Source: Nocardioides aromaticivorans (GTDB lineage Bacteria > Actinomycetota > Actinomycetes > Propionibacteriales > Nocardioidaceae). From it: DNA of 64,000 nucleotides. Below the pieces are notes generated by a model. The model was not told the origin of the DNA, searched no databases, and worked only from the letters and a program-made list of their open reading frames with translations. The DNA lies in the NCBI RefSeq assembly GCF_013408525.1, contig NZ_JACBZM010000001.1:4971001-5035000 (forward strand). The letters run 5' to 3'. Both the position numbers and the translations under genes were made by a program. Of the stretch, positions 17,298-25,006 are shown piece after piece (the stretch's first letter is position 1; every line of letters begins with the position of its first letter).

Positions 17298-18041
17298 ATG
17301 GCTGCTCCCGCACTCATCGCCCTGGCCCACGGCAGCCGCGACCCGCGTTCGGCCGCCACGATCACGGCGCTCGTCGACGCGACGAAGGCGCTGCGACCGG
17401 ACCTGCGCATCGAGAAGGCCTTCCTCGACCTCTCCAAGCCGGGCTTCCACACGGTCGTGGACCGGCTGGTCAAGGCCGGCTTCGACGAGATCGTCGTCGT
17501 ACCGCTCCTGCTGGTCGAGGCGTTCCACGCGAAGGTCGACGTCCCCGAGATGATCGCCGAGGCGACCACGCGCCACCCCGGCCTGCAGATCCGCGCGACC
17601 GAGGTGCTCGGCCTCGAGGCCCGCTTCCTCGAGGTGCTCGACGAGCGCCTGCGCGAGGCCCTGCGCGCCGCCCGGATCCGTGAGCTCGACGCCCTCGTCC
17701 TGGCCGCGGCCGGCACCAGCGACCCGCTGGCCAACCAGGCGGTCGCCCGCCTCGCCCGGCTCTGGGGAACCCACCACCGCCTGCCCGTGACGGCGGCGTA
17801 CGCGACCAGCGCCCCGCCGGCCACCGGCGAGGCCGTGCGCGCCTTCCGCGCCGAGGGCCGCCGGCACATCGCCGTCGCCTCGCTGTTCCTGGCTCCCGGC
17901 AGCCTCGTCGACCGGGCCTCCGAGCTCGCGCTCGAGGCCGGCGCCGTCGCGGTGTCCGAGCCGCTGGGCGCGCACCCCGAGATCGCCCGCACGATCCTCG
18001 CCCGCTACGCGGTGGGTGCGGTCGAGCTCGTCCCGGTCTGA
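17298..18041 (+). CDS. Sirohydrochlorin chelatase (CbiX/SirB-like)
   Basis: 247 residues with two repeated halves of the CbiX fold. The metal-binding LAHGSRDPRS lies at the N-terminus and EIVVVPLLLVEAFHAKVDVPE near residues 64-85. The second half has ALVLAAAGTSDPLAN and IAVASLFLAPGSLVD. The family inserts Fe2+ (or Co2+) into sirohydrochlorin. In this operon it would make the siroheme cofactor for NirA. A 58-base gap with AAAGGGG separates it from cysH. It is the last gene of the operon and is followed by a strong inverted-repeat structure. Confidence 0.9.
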   Translation: MAAPALIALAHGSRDPRSAATITALVDATKALRPDLRIEKAFLDLSKPGFHTVVDRLVKAGFDEIVVVPLLLVEAFHAKVDVPEMIAEATTRHPGLQIRATEVLGLEARFLEVLDERLREALRAARIRELDALVLAAAGTSDPLANQAVARLARLWGTHHRLPVTAAYATSAPPATGEAVRAFRAEGRRHIAVASLFLAPGSLVDRASELALEAGAVAVSEPLGAHPEIARTILARYAVGAVELVPV

Positions 18042-18043
18042 GG

Positions 18044-18112
18044 GAGTTTCACCGGCCGGCCGGTGAAACTCACGCTTGGACGACGAAGGTTCGTCGTCCA
18101 AGCGTGAGTTTC
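18044..18112. terminator. Overlapping inverted repeats, probable bidirectional terminator
   Basis: Starting 3 bases after the chelatase stop is a perfect 28-base palindrome (18044-18071). Its right 7 bases are also the start of a second structure with 23-base arms (18065-18087 and 18090-18112) and a GG loop. The two hairpins share sequence and so exclude each other. A further partial copy of TTCGTCGTCCAA follows (18110-18121) before the convergent DUF3037 stop at 18126. Confidence 0.7.
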
Positions 18113-18125
18113 GTCGTCCAACCCC

Positions 18126-18545
18126 TCACAGGACCAGCATCTCCAGAAGGTGCTCGAGCGTCCGGGCCGGGTCCGCGGTGACGCCACCGTGGACCGGCCC
18201 CGGCTGCAGAACCGTGCTGCGCGGCGCCTTGAGGAAGCCGAAGCGCGTGCTCGCGTCGTCGCGGGCCTCACGGCTCCCGTAGGCGGTCGCGCGCACGCCG
18301 ACGCCGAAGCCGGTGTGCGCCTCGCCGCTGCACACCCGCTCGATCGCGGCCAGGGCCGCCTCGATCGACGCGATGTCGACCTCCGCGTCGAGGGCGCGGA
18401 TCCGGTCCGCGTCCACCGACGAGCGCACGCCCAGGAAGTCGGCGTCCGGGCAGTGCACGACGACGCCCACGTTGACGAACTCCTCGCGCTCGACGCGCGG
18501 GACGCAGCGGAGCGTGACGTACTGGTAGGGCTGGTACGACGTCAC
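18126..18545 (-). CDS. DUF3037 family protein
   Basis: 139 residues from the GTG at 18545, chosen because it overlaps the HipA-like stop by GTGA and gives the family-typical opening YQPYQYVTLRCVPRVEREEFVNVGVVV. DUF3037 proteins are small and soluble and of unknown function. In actinobacteria they are commonly encoded next to a HipA-like kinase gene, as here. It is the last gene of a three-gene operon (ppk2-like, hipA-like, DUF3037) and converges on the sulfur operon. Confidence 0.8.
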   Translation of the reverse strand: MTSYQPYQYVTLRCVPRVEREEFVNVGVVVHCPDADFLGVRSSVDADRIRALDAEVDIASIEAALAAIERVCSGEAHTGFGVGVRATAYGSREARDDASTRFGFLKAPRSTVLQPGPVHGGVTADPARTLEHLLEMLVL

Positions 18546-19342
18546 GCGCCCGCCTCGGCCCTGACCTCGGGAAGCCACGGGCGTCCGCCGTCGCGACGCG
18601 CGGCGAGGAAGGCCACGTAGCGCTCGCGGAGCGCGTCGGGCGTCTCGGCTCCCGGGACCGGCTCCAGCCAGTCGTCGCTCACGTCGGCCAGCACGGCGGC
18701 GAGCGCCGTGTCGGTCAGCCGCGCGGCCAGGCCGGCGTCCTGCGCGCGGGCCTCCTCGGCGTACCCACGGAGGATGTGCTCGCTCGTGTCATAGGGCTGG
18801 CGGGCGAAGCGCTCCGGGTCGCCGGGGCCGCCCGACCACGAGTGGTGGAAGTAGAGCGACGCGCCGTGGTCGATGGCCTGGAGCGTCCCGCGCCACACCA
18901 GCAGGTTGGGGTTGCGCCAGCTCCGGTCGACATTGGCCGTGAACGCGTCGAGCCAGAGCACACGACCCGCGAGCTCGGGGTCGGGCTCGGTGGACGGGTC
19001 GTAGCCGAAGGAGCCCGGGAGGAAGTCGATGCCGAGGTTGAGCCCGGCACTGGCGTTGAGCAGGTCCTGGACCTCCTCGTCGGCCTCGTAGCGGGCGATG
19101 TCGGGGTCGACGTCGAGCACCACCTGGTCGGGCGTCGGGATGTCGAGCAGGCGGGCCAAGCCCGCGACGATGACCTCGGCGACGAGCACACGTGGACCCT
19201 GGCCGGCGCCGCGGAACTTGCAGACGTAGGTGCCGAGGTCGTCGGCCTCGACGATGCCCGGCAGGCTGCCGCCCTCGCGCAGGGGCGTGACGTAGCGGGT
19301 GACCCGGACCTGGGGCAGGCCGGTCGTCGACGCTGTGCTCAC
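18542..19342 (-). CDS. HipA-like family kinase
   Basis: 266 residues from the GTG at 19342. Kinase-like elements are visible: a candidate ATP-binding Lys42 in TYVCKFRGAGQG, a catalytic-loop region LDAFTANVDRSWRNPNLL (Asp139, Asn144, Asn146) and a metal-binding AIDHGASL (Asp158) in place of the usual DFG or DxD. This is shorter than HipA toxins (about 440 residues) and has no HipB-type antitoxin next to it. Start and stop overlap ppk2 and DUF3037 by 4 bases each, so the three proteins are made together. Its substrate is unknown. Confidence 0.75.
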   Translation of the reverse strand: MSTASTTGLPQVRVTRYVTPLREGGSLPGIVEADDLGTYVCKFRGAGQGPRVLVAEVIVAGLARLLDIPTPDQVVLDVDPDIARYEADEEVQDLLNASAGLNLGIDFLPGSFGYDPSTEPDPELAGRVLWLDAFTANVDRSWRNPNLLVWRGTLQAIDHGASLYFHHSWSGGPGDPERFARQPYDTSEHILRGYAEEARAQDAGLAARLTDTALAAVLADVSDDWLEPVPGAETPDALRERYVAFLAARRDGGRPWLPEVRAEAGA

Positions 19343-20199
19343 AGGGGCTTCTCGTCGAGGAGGCGCTGCTTCTCGTGCTCGACGTCGAAGTCCGCCTCGG
19401 GCCACGACAGGTCGAAGGCGCGCAGCGCGTCGAGCAGCAGGGTGCCGATGGCGAGGTTGCGGTACCACTTCCGGTCGGCGGGGATCACGTGCCACGGCGC
19501 GATGTCGGTGTTGGTCCGCTCGATGGCGAGCTCGTAGGCCTCCTGGTACGCCGGCCACAGCTCGCGCTCGTCGACGTCACCAGGGTTGTACTTCCAGTGC
19601 TTCGTCGGGTCGTCGAGGCGCGCCAGCAGGCGCTCCTTCTGCTCGGCCGCCGAGATGTGCAGCATGCACTTGATGATGGTCGTGCCCTGCTCGACCAGGT
19701 CGGCCTCCCAGTCGTTGATCGCCTGGTAGCGCCGGCGGATCTCGTCGGGCGGGGCCAGCTCGCGCACCCGCGCGATCAGCACGTCCTCGTAGTGCGAGCG
19801 GTCGAAGACGCCGACGAGTCCCTCGGGAGGCAGCGCCTTGGTGATCCGCCAGAGGAAGTCGTGCTTCCGCTCCTCCTCGGTCGGGGCCTTGAACGACGTG
19901 ATCCGCACACCCTGCGGGTCCATCAGGCCGACCGTTGAGCGGAGCGTCCCGCCCTTGCCGGAGGTGTCCATGCCCTGGAGCACGAGCAGGATCGAGCGGC
20001 GGCCGTCGGCCGTGCCGTCGGCGAACAGCCGCTCCTGCAGCTCCTCCAGCACGGGGGCCAGCTCCTGCAGCGCCTTCTCACCGTCGCCCTTGTCGCCGTC
20101 GAAGCCCGGCGTGGCGTCGGTCTCGACGGCCGACAGGTCGATCGGTCCGGGCGCGACGCGGAGGGGCGAGGTGAGGTCCGAGAGCGGGAAGGCGGCCAT
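19339..20199 (-). CDS. PPK2-family polyphosphate:nucleotide phosphotransferase
   Basis: 286 residues. Walker A-like GMDTSGKGG at 76-84, Walker B VFDRSHYED at 131-139, and a lid region ARLDDPTKHWKYNPGD near 215-230 are the PPK2 signatures. The family moves phosphate between polyphosphate and nucleotides. Single-domain members of this length phosphorylate AMP/ADP or GDP-type acceptors, and the class cannot be fixed here. Its stop overlaps the HipA-like gene by 4 bases, suggesting a functional link between polyphosphate and that kinase. Confidence 0.92.
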   Translation of the reverse strand: MAAFPLSDLTSPLRVAPGPIDLSAVETDATPGFDGDKGDGEKALQELAPVLEELQERLFADGTADGRRSILLVLQGMDTSGKGGTLRSTVGLMDPQGVRITSFKAPTEEERKHDFLWRITKALPPEGLVGVFDRSHYEDVLIARVRELAPPDEIRRRYQAINDWEADLVEQGTTIIKCMLHISAAEQKERLLARLDDPTKHWKYNPGDVDERELWPAYQEAYELAIERTNTDIAPWHVIPADRKWYRNLAIGTLLLDALRAFDLSWPEADFDVEHEKQRLLDEKPL

Positions 20200-20219
20200 G
20201 ACGAAACCCTAGTGGGGGG

Positions 20220-20750
20220 TCAGTGGGCCAGGCCGCCCCGCCGGTCGACCAGCGGCGGCGTCGACGACCACGGGAAGTCGATCCAGGCACCGGTACGACG
20301 CCACACGTACTCCGCGTTGATGACCGTCCACGGCTTCTCGTAGATCACCGCGGTGCGCGCCTCGGCGACGTGGTCGGCGAAGAAGTCGCGGACCACCTCG
20401 AGCGTCTTGCCCGTGTCCGCGACGTCGTCGGCGATGAGCACCTTCATGCCGGTGAGGTCGATGGCGGCCGGGGTGGGCGGCAGCATCATCGGCACGTCGA
20501 GGCGCTCGTTGACGCCGGTGTAGAACTCCACGTTGACCGCGGAGAGGTTCTTCACGTCCAGCGCGTAGCCCAGGCCCATCGCGAGGCCGAGGCCACCGCG
20601 GGCGATCGCGAGGACGATGTCGGGCTCGAAACCGTCGTCGACGACCTGCTGGGCGAGGTCGCGAACGGCAGTGCCGAACAGCTCGTAGGTCAGGACTTCC
20701 CGCTCGGGGGCGGGCGCGGCGTCGGAGGTCACGGCCACATTCTGCGCCAC
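20220..20750 (-). CDS. Phosphoribosyltransferase
   Basis: 176 residues from the GTG at 20750; GTG at 20732 is an alternative. The PRPP-binding loop is VLIADDVADTGKTLEVV near residues 104-120, and PDIVLAIARGGLGLAMGL near 43-60 is the other conserved face. It resembles the xanthine/hypoxanthine-type PRTases common in actinobacteria. Substrate is not determined. It sits 21 bases upstream of ppk2 on the same strand and may head that operon. Confidence 0.85.
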   Translation of the reverse strand: MAQNVAVTSDAAPAPEREVLTYELFGTAVRDLAQQVVDDGFEPDIVLAIARGGLGLAMGLGYALDVKNLSAVNVEFYTGVNERLDVPMMLPPTPAAIDLTGMKVLIADDVADTGKTLEVVRDFFADHVAEARTAVIYEKPWTVINAEYVWRRTGAWIDFPWSSTPPLVDRRGGLAH

Positions 20751-20777
20751 CGGTCCGCGAACGTCAGCAGCCAGCCG

Positions 20778-21299
20778 TCAGTCGCTGTCGTCCTGCAGCG
20801 CGAGCTCCTGGCGGACCACGGCGTAGGCCAGACCGGAGGAGTACCCCTTGCGCGCCAGCATCCCGACCAGCCGCCGCGCGGCGACCTGCCCGTCGACGCC
20901 GCGCATGCTGCGGAGCTTGCGCTGCACCAGCACCCGCGCCGTTGCCTCCTCGTCGCCGGGGTCGACCTCGGCGAGCACCGCCTTCGCGGTCTCGTCGGCG
21001 ATGCCCTTGCGCCGCAGCTCGACCGCCAGGGCCGTCCGGCCGAGCCCGCGGGTGCGCTGGCGGCTGTCGACCCAGGAGCGGGCGAACGCCTCGTCGTCGA
21101 CGAGCCCGACCTCCTCGAACCGGTCGAGCAGCCGGGTCGCGACCTCCTCGGGGACGTCACGGCGCGCGAGCCGCTCCTCCAGCTCGTGGCGGCTGCGCGC
21201 CTGCACGCTCAGCTGGTCGAGCAGGATCTTGCGCGCGACCGACTCGGGGTCGGCGTCCTCCCCCGGCCGGTCGACCGGGGGCTCCTCTGCCTTCCTCAT
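20778..21299 (-). CDS. recX: RecX regulatory protein
   Basis: 173 residues with three-helix RecX repeats: ARKILLDQLSVQARSRHELEERLARRDVPEEVATRLLDRF, then GLVDDEAFARSWVDSR, then the third repeat ending MLARKGYSSGLAYAVV (only parts are shown in the motif positions about 22-60, 62-80 and 140-160). Confidence 0.92.
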   Translation of the reverse strand: MRKAEEPPVDRPGEDADPESVARKILLDQLSVQARSRHELEERLARRDVPEEVATRLLDRFEEVGLVDDEAFARSWVDSRQRTRGLGRTALAVELRRKGIADETAKAVLAEVDPGDEEATARVLVQRKLRSMRGVDGQVAARRLVGMLARKGYSSGLAYAVVRQELALQDDSD

Positions 21300-21352
21300 C
21301 TCGCGTCTCCTGTCGGTTCGTCCTGGGGTCCTGGTGCGTCAGGGTCCGTCCG

Positions 21353-21504
21353 GGCGCCTCAGGCGCCTCCCGGGCTGGGCCGCGCGGCTCGGAGCGGGGA
21401 CCCCGCCGTCGGCGCCTGCCGTGCTGCGTGACGCGAGCGTGCCGCACACGCCGACGGCACCCCGACATCGCCGCGCGGCCCACCCGTTCGGCGCCTGCGG
21501 CGCC
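21353..21504 (-). terminator. Two GGCGCC-N3-GGCGCC hairpins in the recA-recX gap
   Basis: The 285-base gap between recA and recX holds no gene. It contains two short hairpins of the same design, at 21353-21367 and 21490-21504, each GGCGCC, three bases, GGCGCC. They may reduce transcription from recA into recX. In E. coli a terminator in this position keeps RecX low. No U-tracts are present, so the function is uncertain. Confidence 0.35.
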
Positions 21505-21584
21505 CGGACCGCCTCAGGGACTCGCGTGGCGGGCTCCATCTGACCGGACGCTGTCGATCGGGCGCCACGCTCGGCCCATCGAAC

Positions 21585-22637
21585 TCAGAAGGAGTCGACG
21601 CCGATCGGCTCGTCGGAGAGGTCGTTGAAGTCGCCGTCGACGGTCGGGGTGACGCCGAGCTTCTCGAGGATCTTCTTCTCCAGCTCGTTGGCCAGGTCGG
21701 GGTTGTCCTTGAGGAAGCCGCGGGCGTTCTCCTTGCCCTGGCCGAGCTGGTCGCCCTCGTAGGTGTACCAGGCGCCGGCCTTGCGGATCAGGCCCGCCTC
21801 GACACCCACGTCGATCAGACCGCCCTCGCGGGAGATGCCCTTGCCGTACATGATGTCGAACTCGGCCTGCTTGAACGGCGGGGCCACCTTGTTCTTGACG
21901 ACCTTGACCCGGGTCCGGTTGCCGACCATGTCGGTGCCGTCCTTGAGGGTCTCGATGCGGCGCACGTCGAGGCGCACCGAGGAGTAGAACTTCAGCGCGC
22001 GACCACCGGTCGTGGTCTCGGGCGAGCCGAACATGACGCCGATCTTCTCGCGCAGCTGGTTGATGAAGATCGCGGTCGTCTTGGACTGGTTGAGCGCACC
22101 GGTCATCTTCCGCAGGGCCTGCGACATGAGGCGAGCCTGGAGGCCGACGTGGCTGTCGCCCATCTCGCCCTCGATCTCGGCACGGGGCACGAGCGCGGCG
22201 ACGGAGTCGATGACGATCAGGTCGAGGGCGCCGGAGCGGATCAGCATGTCCGCGATCTCCAGCGCCTGCTCACCCGAGTCGGGCTGCGAGACCAGCAGCG
22301 CGTCGGTGTCGACGCCCAGGGCCTTCGCGTAGTCGGGGTCGAGCGCGTGCTCGGCGTCGATGAAGGCGACGATGCCGCCGGCGGCCTGGGCGCTGGCCAC
22401 GGCGTGCAGCGCGACCGTGGTCTTACCGCTGGACTCCGGGCCGTAGATCTCCACGACACGACCGCGCGGGAGGCCACCGATGCCGAGCGCCACGTCGAGC
22501 GCGATGGAGCCGGTGGGGATCACGTCCAGGGGCGCACGCGAGTCGTCGCCGAGGCGCATGACCGAGCCCTTGCCGTACTGCTTCTCGATGCTGAGCAGCG
22601 CCGTCTCGAGCGCCTTCTGCCGGTCGTCTCCAGCCAT
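21585..22637 (-). CDS. recA: Recombinase A
   Basis: 350 residues, the usual RecA length, with no intein. Walker A GPESSGKT lies at residues 66-73, Walker [13 protein letters not shown] near 140, L1 region [22 protein letters not shown] near 155, and L2 [20 protein letters not shown] near 195. It promotes strand exchange and LexA self-cleavage. An SOS box lies about 170 bases upstream, closely matching the mycobacterial recA operator. recX follows after a 285-base gap containing hairpins. Confidence 0.98.
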   Translation of the reverse strand: MAGDDRQKALETALLSIEKQYGKGSVMRLGDDSRAPLDVIPTGSIALDVALGIGGLPRGRVVEIYGPESSGKTTVALHAVASAQAAGGIVAFIDAEHALDPDYAKALGVDTDALLVSQPDSGEQALEIADMLIRSGALDLIVIDSVAALVPRAEIEGEMGDSHVGLQARLMSQALRKMTGALNQSKTTAIFINQLREKIGVMFGSPETTTGGRALKFYSSVRLDVRRIETLKDGTDMVGNRTRVKVVKNKVAPPFKQAEFDIMYGKGISREGGLIDVGVEAGLIRKAGAWYTYEGDQLGQGKENARGFLKDNPDLANELEKKILEKLGVTPTVDGDFNDLSDEPIGVDSF

Positions 22638-22804
22638 GTGCCTACCGTCCTTCGTGTCGTGTGTGAGCCAGGTACGTCGGCGACGCTAGGGCGAGCTCCC
22701 GACACAACCTGGTCAGTCGTGCCGTCGTTGTGGACAACTCGTCCCGGCGTCGTACCTGTGGACGGCTGGTGGATGTCTCCGTGCCGTCGTAGGACAGACG
22801 TTAG

Positions 22805-22820
22805 CCGAACACGTGTTCGA
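22805..22820 (-). promoter_or_regulatory. LexA (SOS) box of recA
   Basis: The minus strand reads TCGAACACGTGTTCGG, one mismatch from TCGAACRNNNGTTCGA and nearly the same as the M. tuberculosis recA box as I remember it. It lies about 168 bases before the recA start and 8 bases clear of the upstream MFS stop, so it controls a promoter in the 190-base gap. Confidence 0.85.
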
Positions 22821-22827
22821 AGTCGCG

Positions 22828-24102
22828 CTAGGCGGTACGGCGTGTCGTCGCCACCTGCTGGCCGGCACGCAGCGCCGCGCCGAGGACCCCCGCGACGAGC
22901 AGCAGGCTGGCGAGCGCGAGCGCCGGGTAGTCGGCCGCACCGACGATGATGCCGGCGAGCGCTCCGGCGACGGCGGCGGTCAGGCCCATCACCAGGTCGG
23001 AGGCGCCCTGCACGTCCGTGCGGGCGTCCAGCGGCGCGTGCTCGGCCACCATCGTCGAGGCGGACACCATCGACAGCGACCAGCCCAGCCCGAGCAGGAA
23101 CAGCCCCGCGGTCACCTGCCACGACATCCCGGCGGGTGCCGACGCGCACAGCAGCAGGGCCACCAGGAGGGTCGCTCCCCCGGCGCCCAGCACCGGCGGG
23201 CGGCCGAACCGGTCGGCGAGCATCCCGACGACCGGCGAGAAGGCGAACATGCCGAGGACGTGGACGCTGATGACGACACCGATGACCTCCAGGCCCGAGC
23301 CGCCGTGCTCCATGTGCAGCGGCGTCATCACCATGACGCCGATCATCGTGGCGTGGGTCAGCGCGAGCCCGCTGATGGCGTACCCGAGCACCGGTCGCTC
23401 CCGGACGGCGCCGAGGGCCCGGGACCACGACGACGTACCGGTCGTGGCGATCGCCGGCCGCAGCCCGGCCCGCTCGTCGGCGGCCGCCAGCTCCTGCGCG
23501 AGCAGGAGCGGGTCGGGACGGAGCAGGACGGCGACCACGAGGGCGGCGAGCAGCATCCCGAGCGCGCCGAGGGCGAACGGCCCGGTCAGCTCCGGGATGT
23601 CGACGGCGTCCGCGAACCTCCCGGCCGGGCCGGTCAGGTTCGGGCCCGCGACGGCGCCGATGGTGGTCGCCCAGACCACGAGCGAGAGCGAGCGCGCGCG
23701 GGTCGCGTCCGTGGCGAGGTCGGTGGCGGCGTACCGGGCGGCGCTGTTGGCGGCCGTGCCGGCGCCCAGCATCACCGCGCCCGCGAGCAGGAGCGGCATG
23801 GAGCCGACGACGCCCGAGACGACGGCGAGCAGGCCTCCCCCGGCACCGACGAGGTAGCCCGTCACCAGGCCGGCCCGGCGCCCACGGCGCGCCATCAGCG
23901 GCGCGAGCAGGAACGAGATCACGGCGGCGCCCAGCACCTGCGCGGTCTGGGCGAGCCCGGACAGCGTCTCCGAGCCGGAGAGGTCGCGGGCCAGCAGCGA
24001 GGCGGTGGCGATGCCGATGGTGATGCCGACGGCACCCACGGCCTGGGTCAGGACGAGGACCCGGACGGTACGACGCTGCGCCTGGCTGTCACCGGACGTC
24101 AC
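22828..24102 (-). CDS. Major facilitator superfamily transporter
   Basis: 424 residues from the GTG at 24102, with about 12 hydrophobic helices. The cytoplasmic loop LLAPLMARRGRRAGLVTGY after TM2 and the second-half GMLADRFGRPPVLGAGG are MFS signature A-type motifs. This supports a secondary drug or metabolite efflux carrier. Substrate is unknown. The start overlaps the DUF3046 stop by GTGA, so the two are co-expressed. It ends just before the recA SOS box. Confidence 0.88.
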   Translation of the reverse strand: MTSGDSQAQRRTVRVLVLTQAVGAVGITIGIATASLLARDLSGSETLSGLAQTAQVLGAAVISFLLAPLMARRGRRAGLVTGYLVGAGGGLLAVVSGVVGSMPLLLAGAVMLGAGTAANSAARYAATDLATDATRARSLSLVVWATTIGAVAGPNLTGPAGRFADAVDIPELTGPFALGALGMLLAALVVAVLLRPDPLLLAQELAAADERAGLRPAIATTGTSSWSRALGAVRERPVLGYAISGLALTHATMIGVMVMTPLHMEHGGSGLEVIGVVISVHVLGMFAFSPVVGMLADRFGRPPVLGAGGATLLVALLLCASAPAGMSWQVTAGLFLLGLGWSLSMVSASTMVAEHAPLDARTDVQGASDLVMGLTAAVAGALAGIIVGAADYPALALASLLLVAGVLGAALRAGQQVATTRRTA

Positions 24103-24293
24103 CGCTCACTCGCAGGAAGCTGCAGGGCGTCGCAGACCGCGCGCCAGACCTGCTTCGGCGGCACGCCGCCGTCGAGCGCCTCCTGCGCCGTGCGTCCGTC
24201 GAGCGCCGACATCACGAACTGCGAGGCCCAGACCCGCGCGTACGCCGCACCCAGGTGGTGGTCCATGCGCGTCCAGAACTCGGTGTGCCTCAC
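24099..24293 (-). CDS. DUF3046 family protein
   Basis: 64 residues from a GTG at 24293, chosen because it gives the family-typical RHTEFWTRM opening. A TTG three bases earlier is less likely. The body has YARVWASQFVMSALDGRTAQEALDGG and KQVWRAVCDALQLP. DUF3046 proteins are small, soluble and actinobacterial, commonly encoded close to recA-recX, as here. Function is unknown. Confidence 0.88.
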   Translation of the reverse strand: MRHTEFWTRMDHHLGAAYARVWASQFVMSALDGRTAQEALDGGVPPKQVWRAVCDALQLPASER

Positions 24294-24303
24294 CAACCCA
24301 ACC

Positions 24304-24867
24304 CTAGTGCCGCGCGTCCTGGCCGGCCTGCACCCACCGCACGTCCCAGCGGTGGTGCACGAGGTCGTGCAGGTGGTAGCGGCCGAGGGTGTCGACGGTG
24401 AACACGCTGCCGTTGCTTCGTCGGCCCGGCCGGTCCCAGTCGTCGTCGCCGACCCGGTCGTACCAGCCGGCCGCCAGCTCGGCCGCCGCCACGAGGTCCG
24501 GTACGACGTCCGCGGCCCGCTGCTCGTCGTACCTGTCGGCGACGGCGGTCTCGTCCTGGTCCCAGTTCGCGAAGAGCGGGTCGTCCTGCGTGAGCATCTG
24601 CTCGAGCCGACCGGCGAAGACGCGGTTGACGTCGCGCACGTGGCAGCCGTACTCGGTCGGCGACCACACCGAGGGCTCGGGCCGGGTCCCGGAGCGCGGG
24701 TCGCCGAGGACCTCGGCCCAGAAGGCGGCGTTGTCGCGGACGGCGCGGCCCAGCGTCGTACGGTTCACGGCTGCGGCGTCGAAGCCGCAGTCGGGGCAGG
24801 ACTCCTCGAGGACCCAGGTCCAGTCCTTGGTGTCGGGCTCGATCGCGGCGGCCTGCTCGGTGCTCAT
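24304..24867 (-). CDS. DinB-superfamily protein
   Basis: 187 residues from the ATG at 24867. It has the DinB/mycothiol-dependent four-helix pattern with histidines placed for metal binding: TEYGCHVRDVNRVFAGRLEQML near residue 75 and RYHLHDLVHHRWDV near 165. An N-terminal SCPDCGFDAA adds a Cys pair. The family includes thiol-dependent S-transferases and isomerases, but no substrate can be given. The 11-base gap to DUF3046 on the same strand suggests possible co-transcription. Confidence 0.75.
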   Translation of the reverse strand: MSTEQAAAIEPDTKDWTWVLEESCPDCGFDAAAVNRTTLGRAVRDNAAFWAEVLGDPRSGTRPEPSVWSPTEYGCHVRDVNRVFAGRLEQMLTQDDPLFANWDQDETAVADRYDEQRAADVVPDLVAAAELAAGWYDRVGDDDWDRPGRRSNGSVFTVDTLGRYHLHDLVHHRWDVRWVQAGQDARH

Positions 24868-24940
24868 GGCGCCATTCTCCCGGCCCCGGGCCGGGCGGAC
24901 GAGGGAGATCCCGCCATCCGCCGTCGATCCGCCGCCATCA

Positions 24941-25006
24941 CACCTCGGCGGAGAAACCCACGCACCTCGGCGGAGAAACCCACGCACCTCGGCGGAGAAA
25001 CCCTCA
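24941..25006 (-). repeat. Three tandem copies of a 22-base repeat at the DUF389 3' end
   Basis: Copies start at 24941, 24963 and 24985, each with the core CACCTCGGCGGAGAAACCCA, the last two bases varying. A decayed fourth copy overlaps the final codons and stop of the DUF389 gene (25004-25015). The copies abut with no spacers, so this is a minisatellite, not a CRISPR array. Confidence 0.85.

Noticed and set aside
18542..19342. HipBA toxin-antitoxin system
   Set aside because: No HipB-type helix-turn-helix gene is adjacent, the protein is much shorter than HipA toxins, and its neighbours are PPK2 and DUF3037.
24941..25006. CRISPR-like repeat array
   Set aside because: The 22-base units abut directly with no spacers and no cas genes are near.
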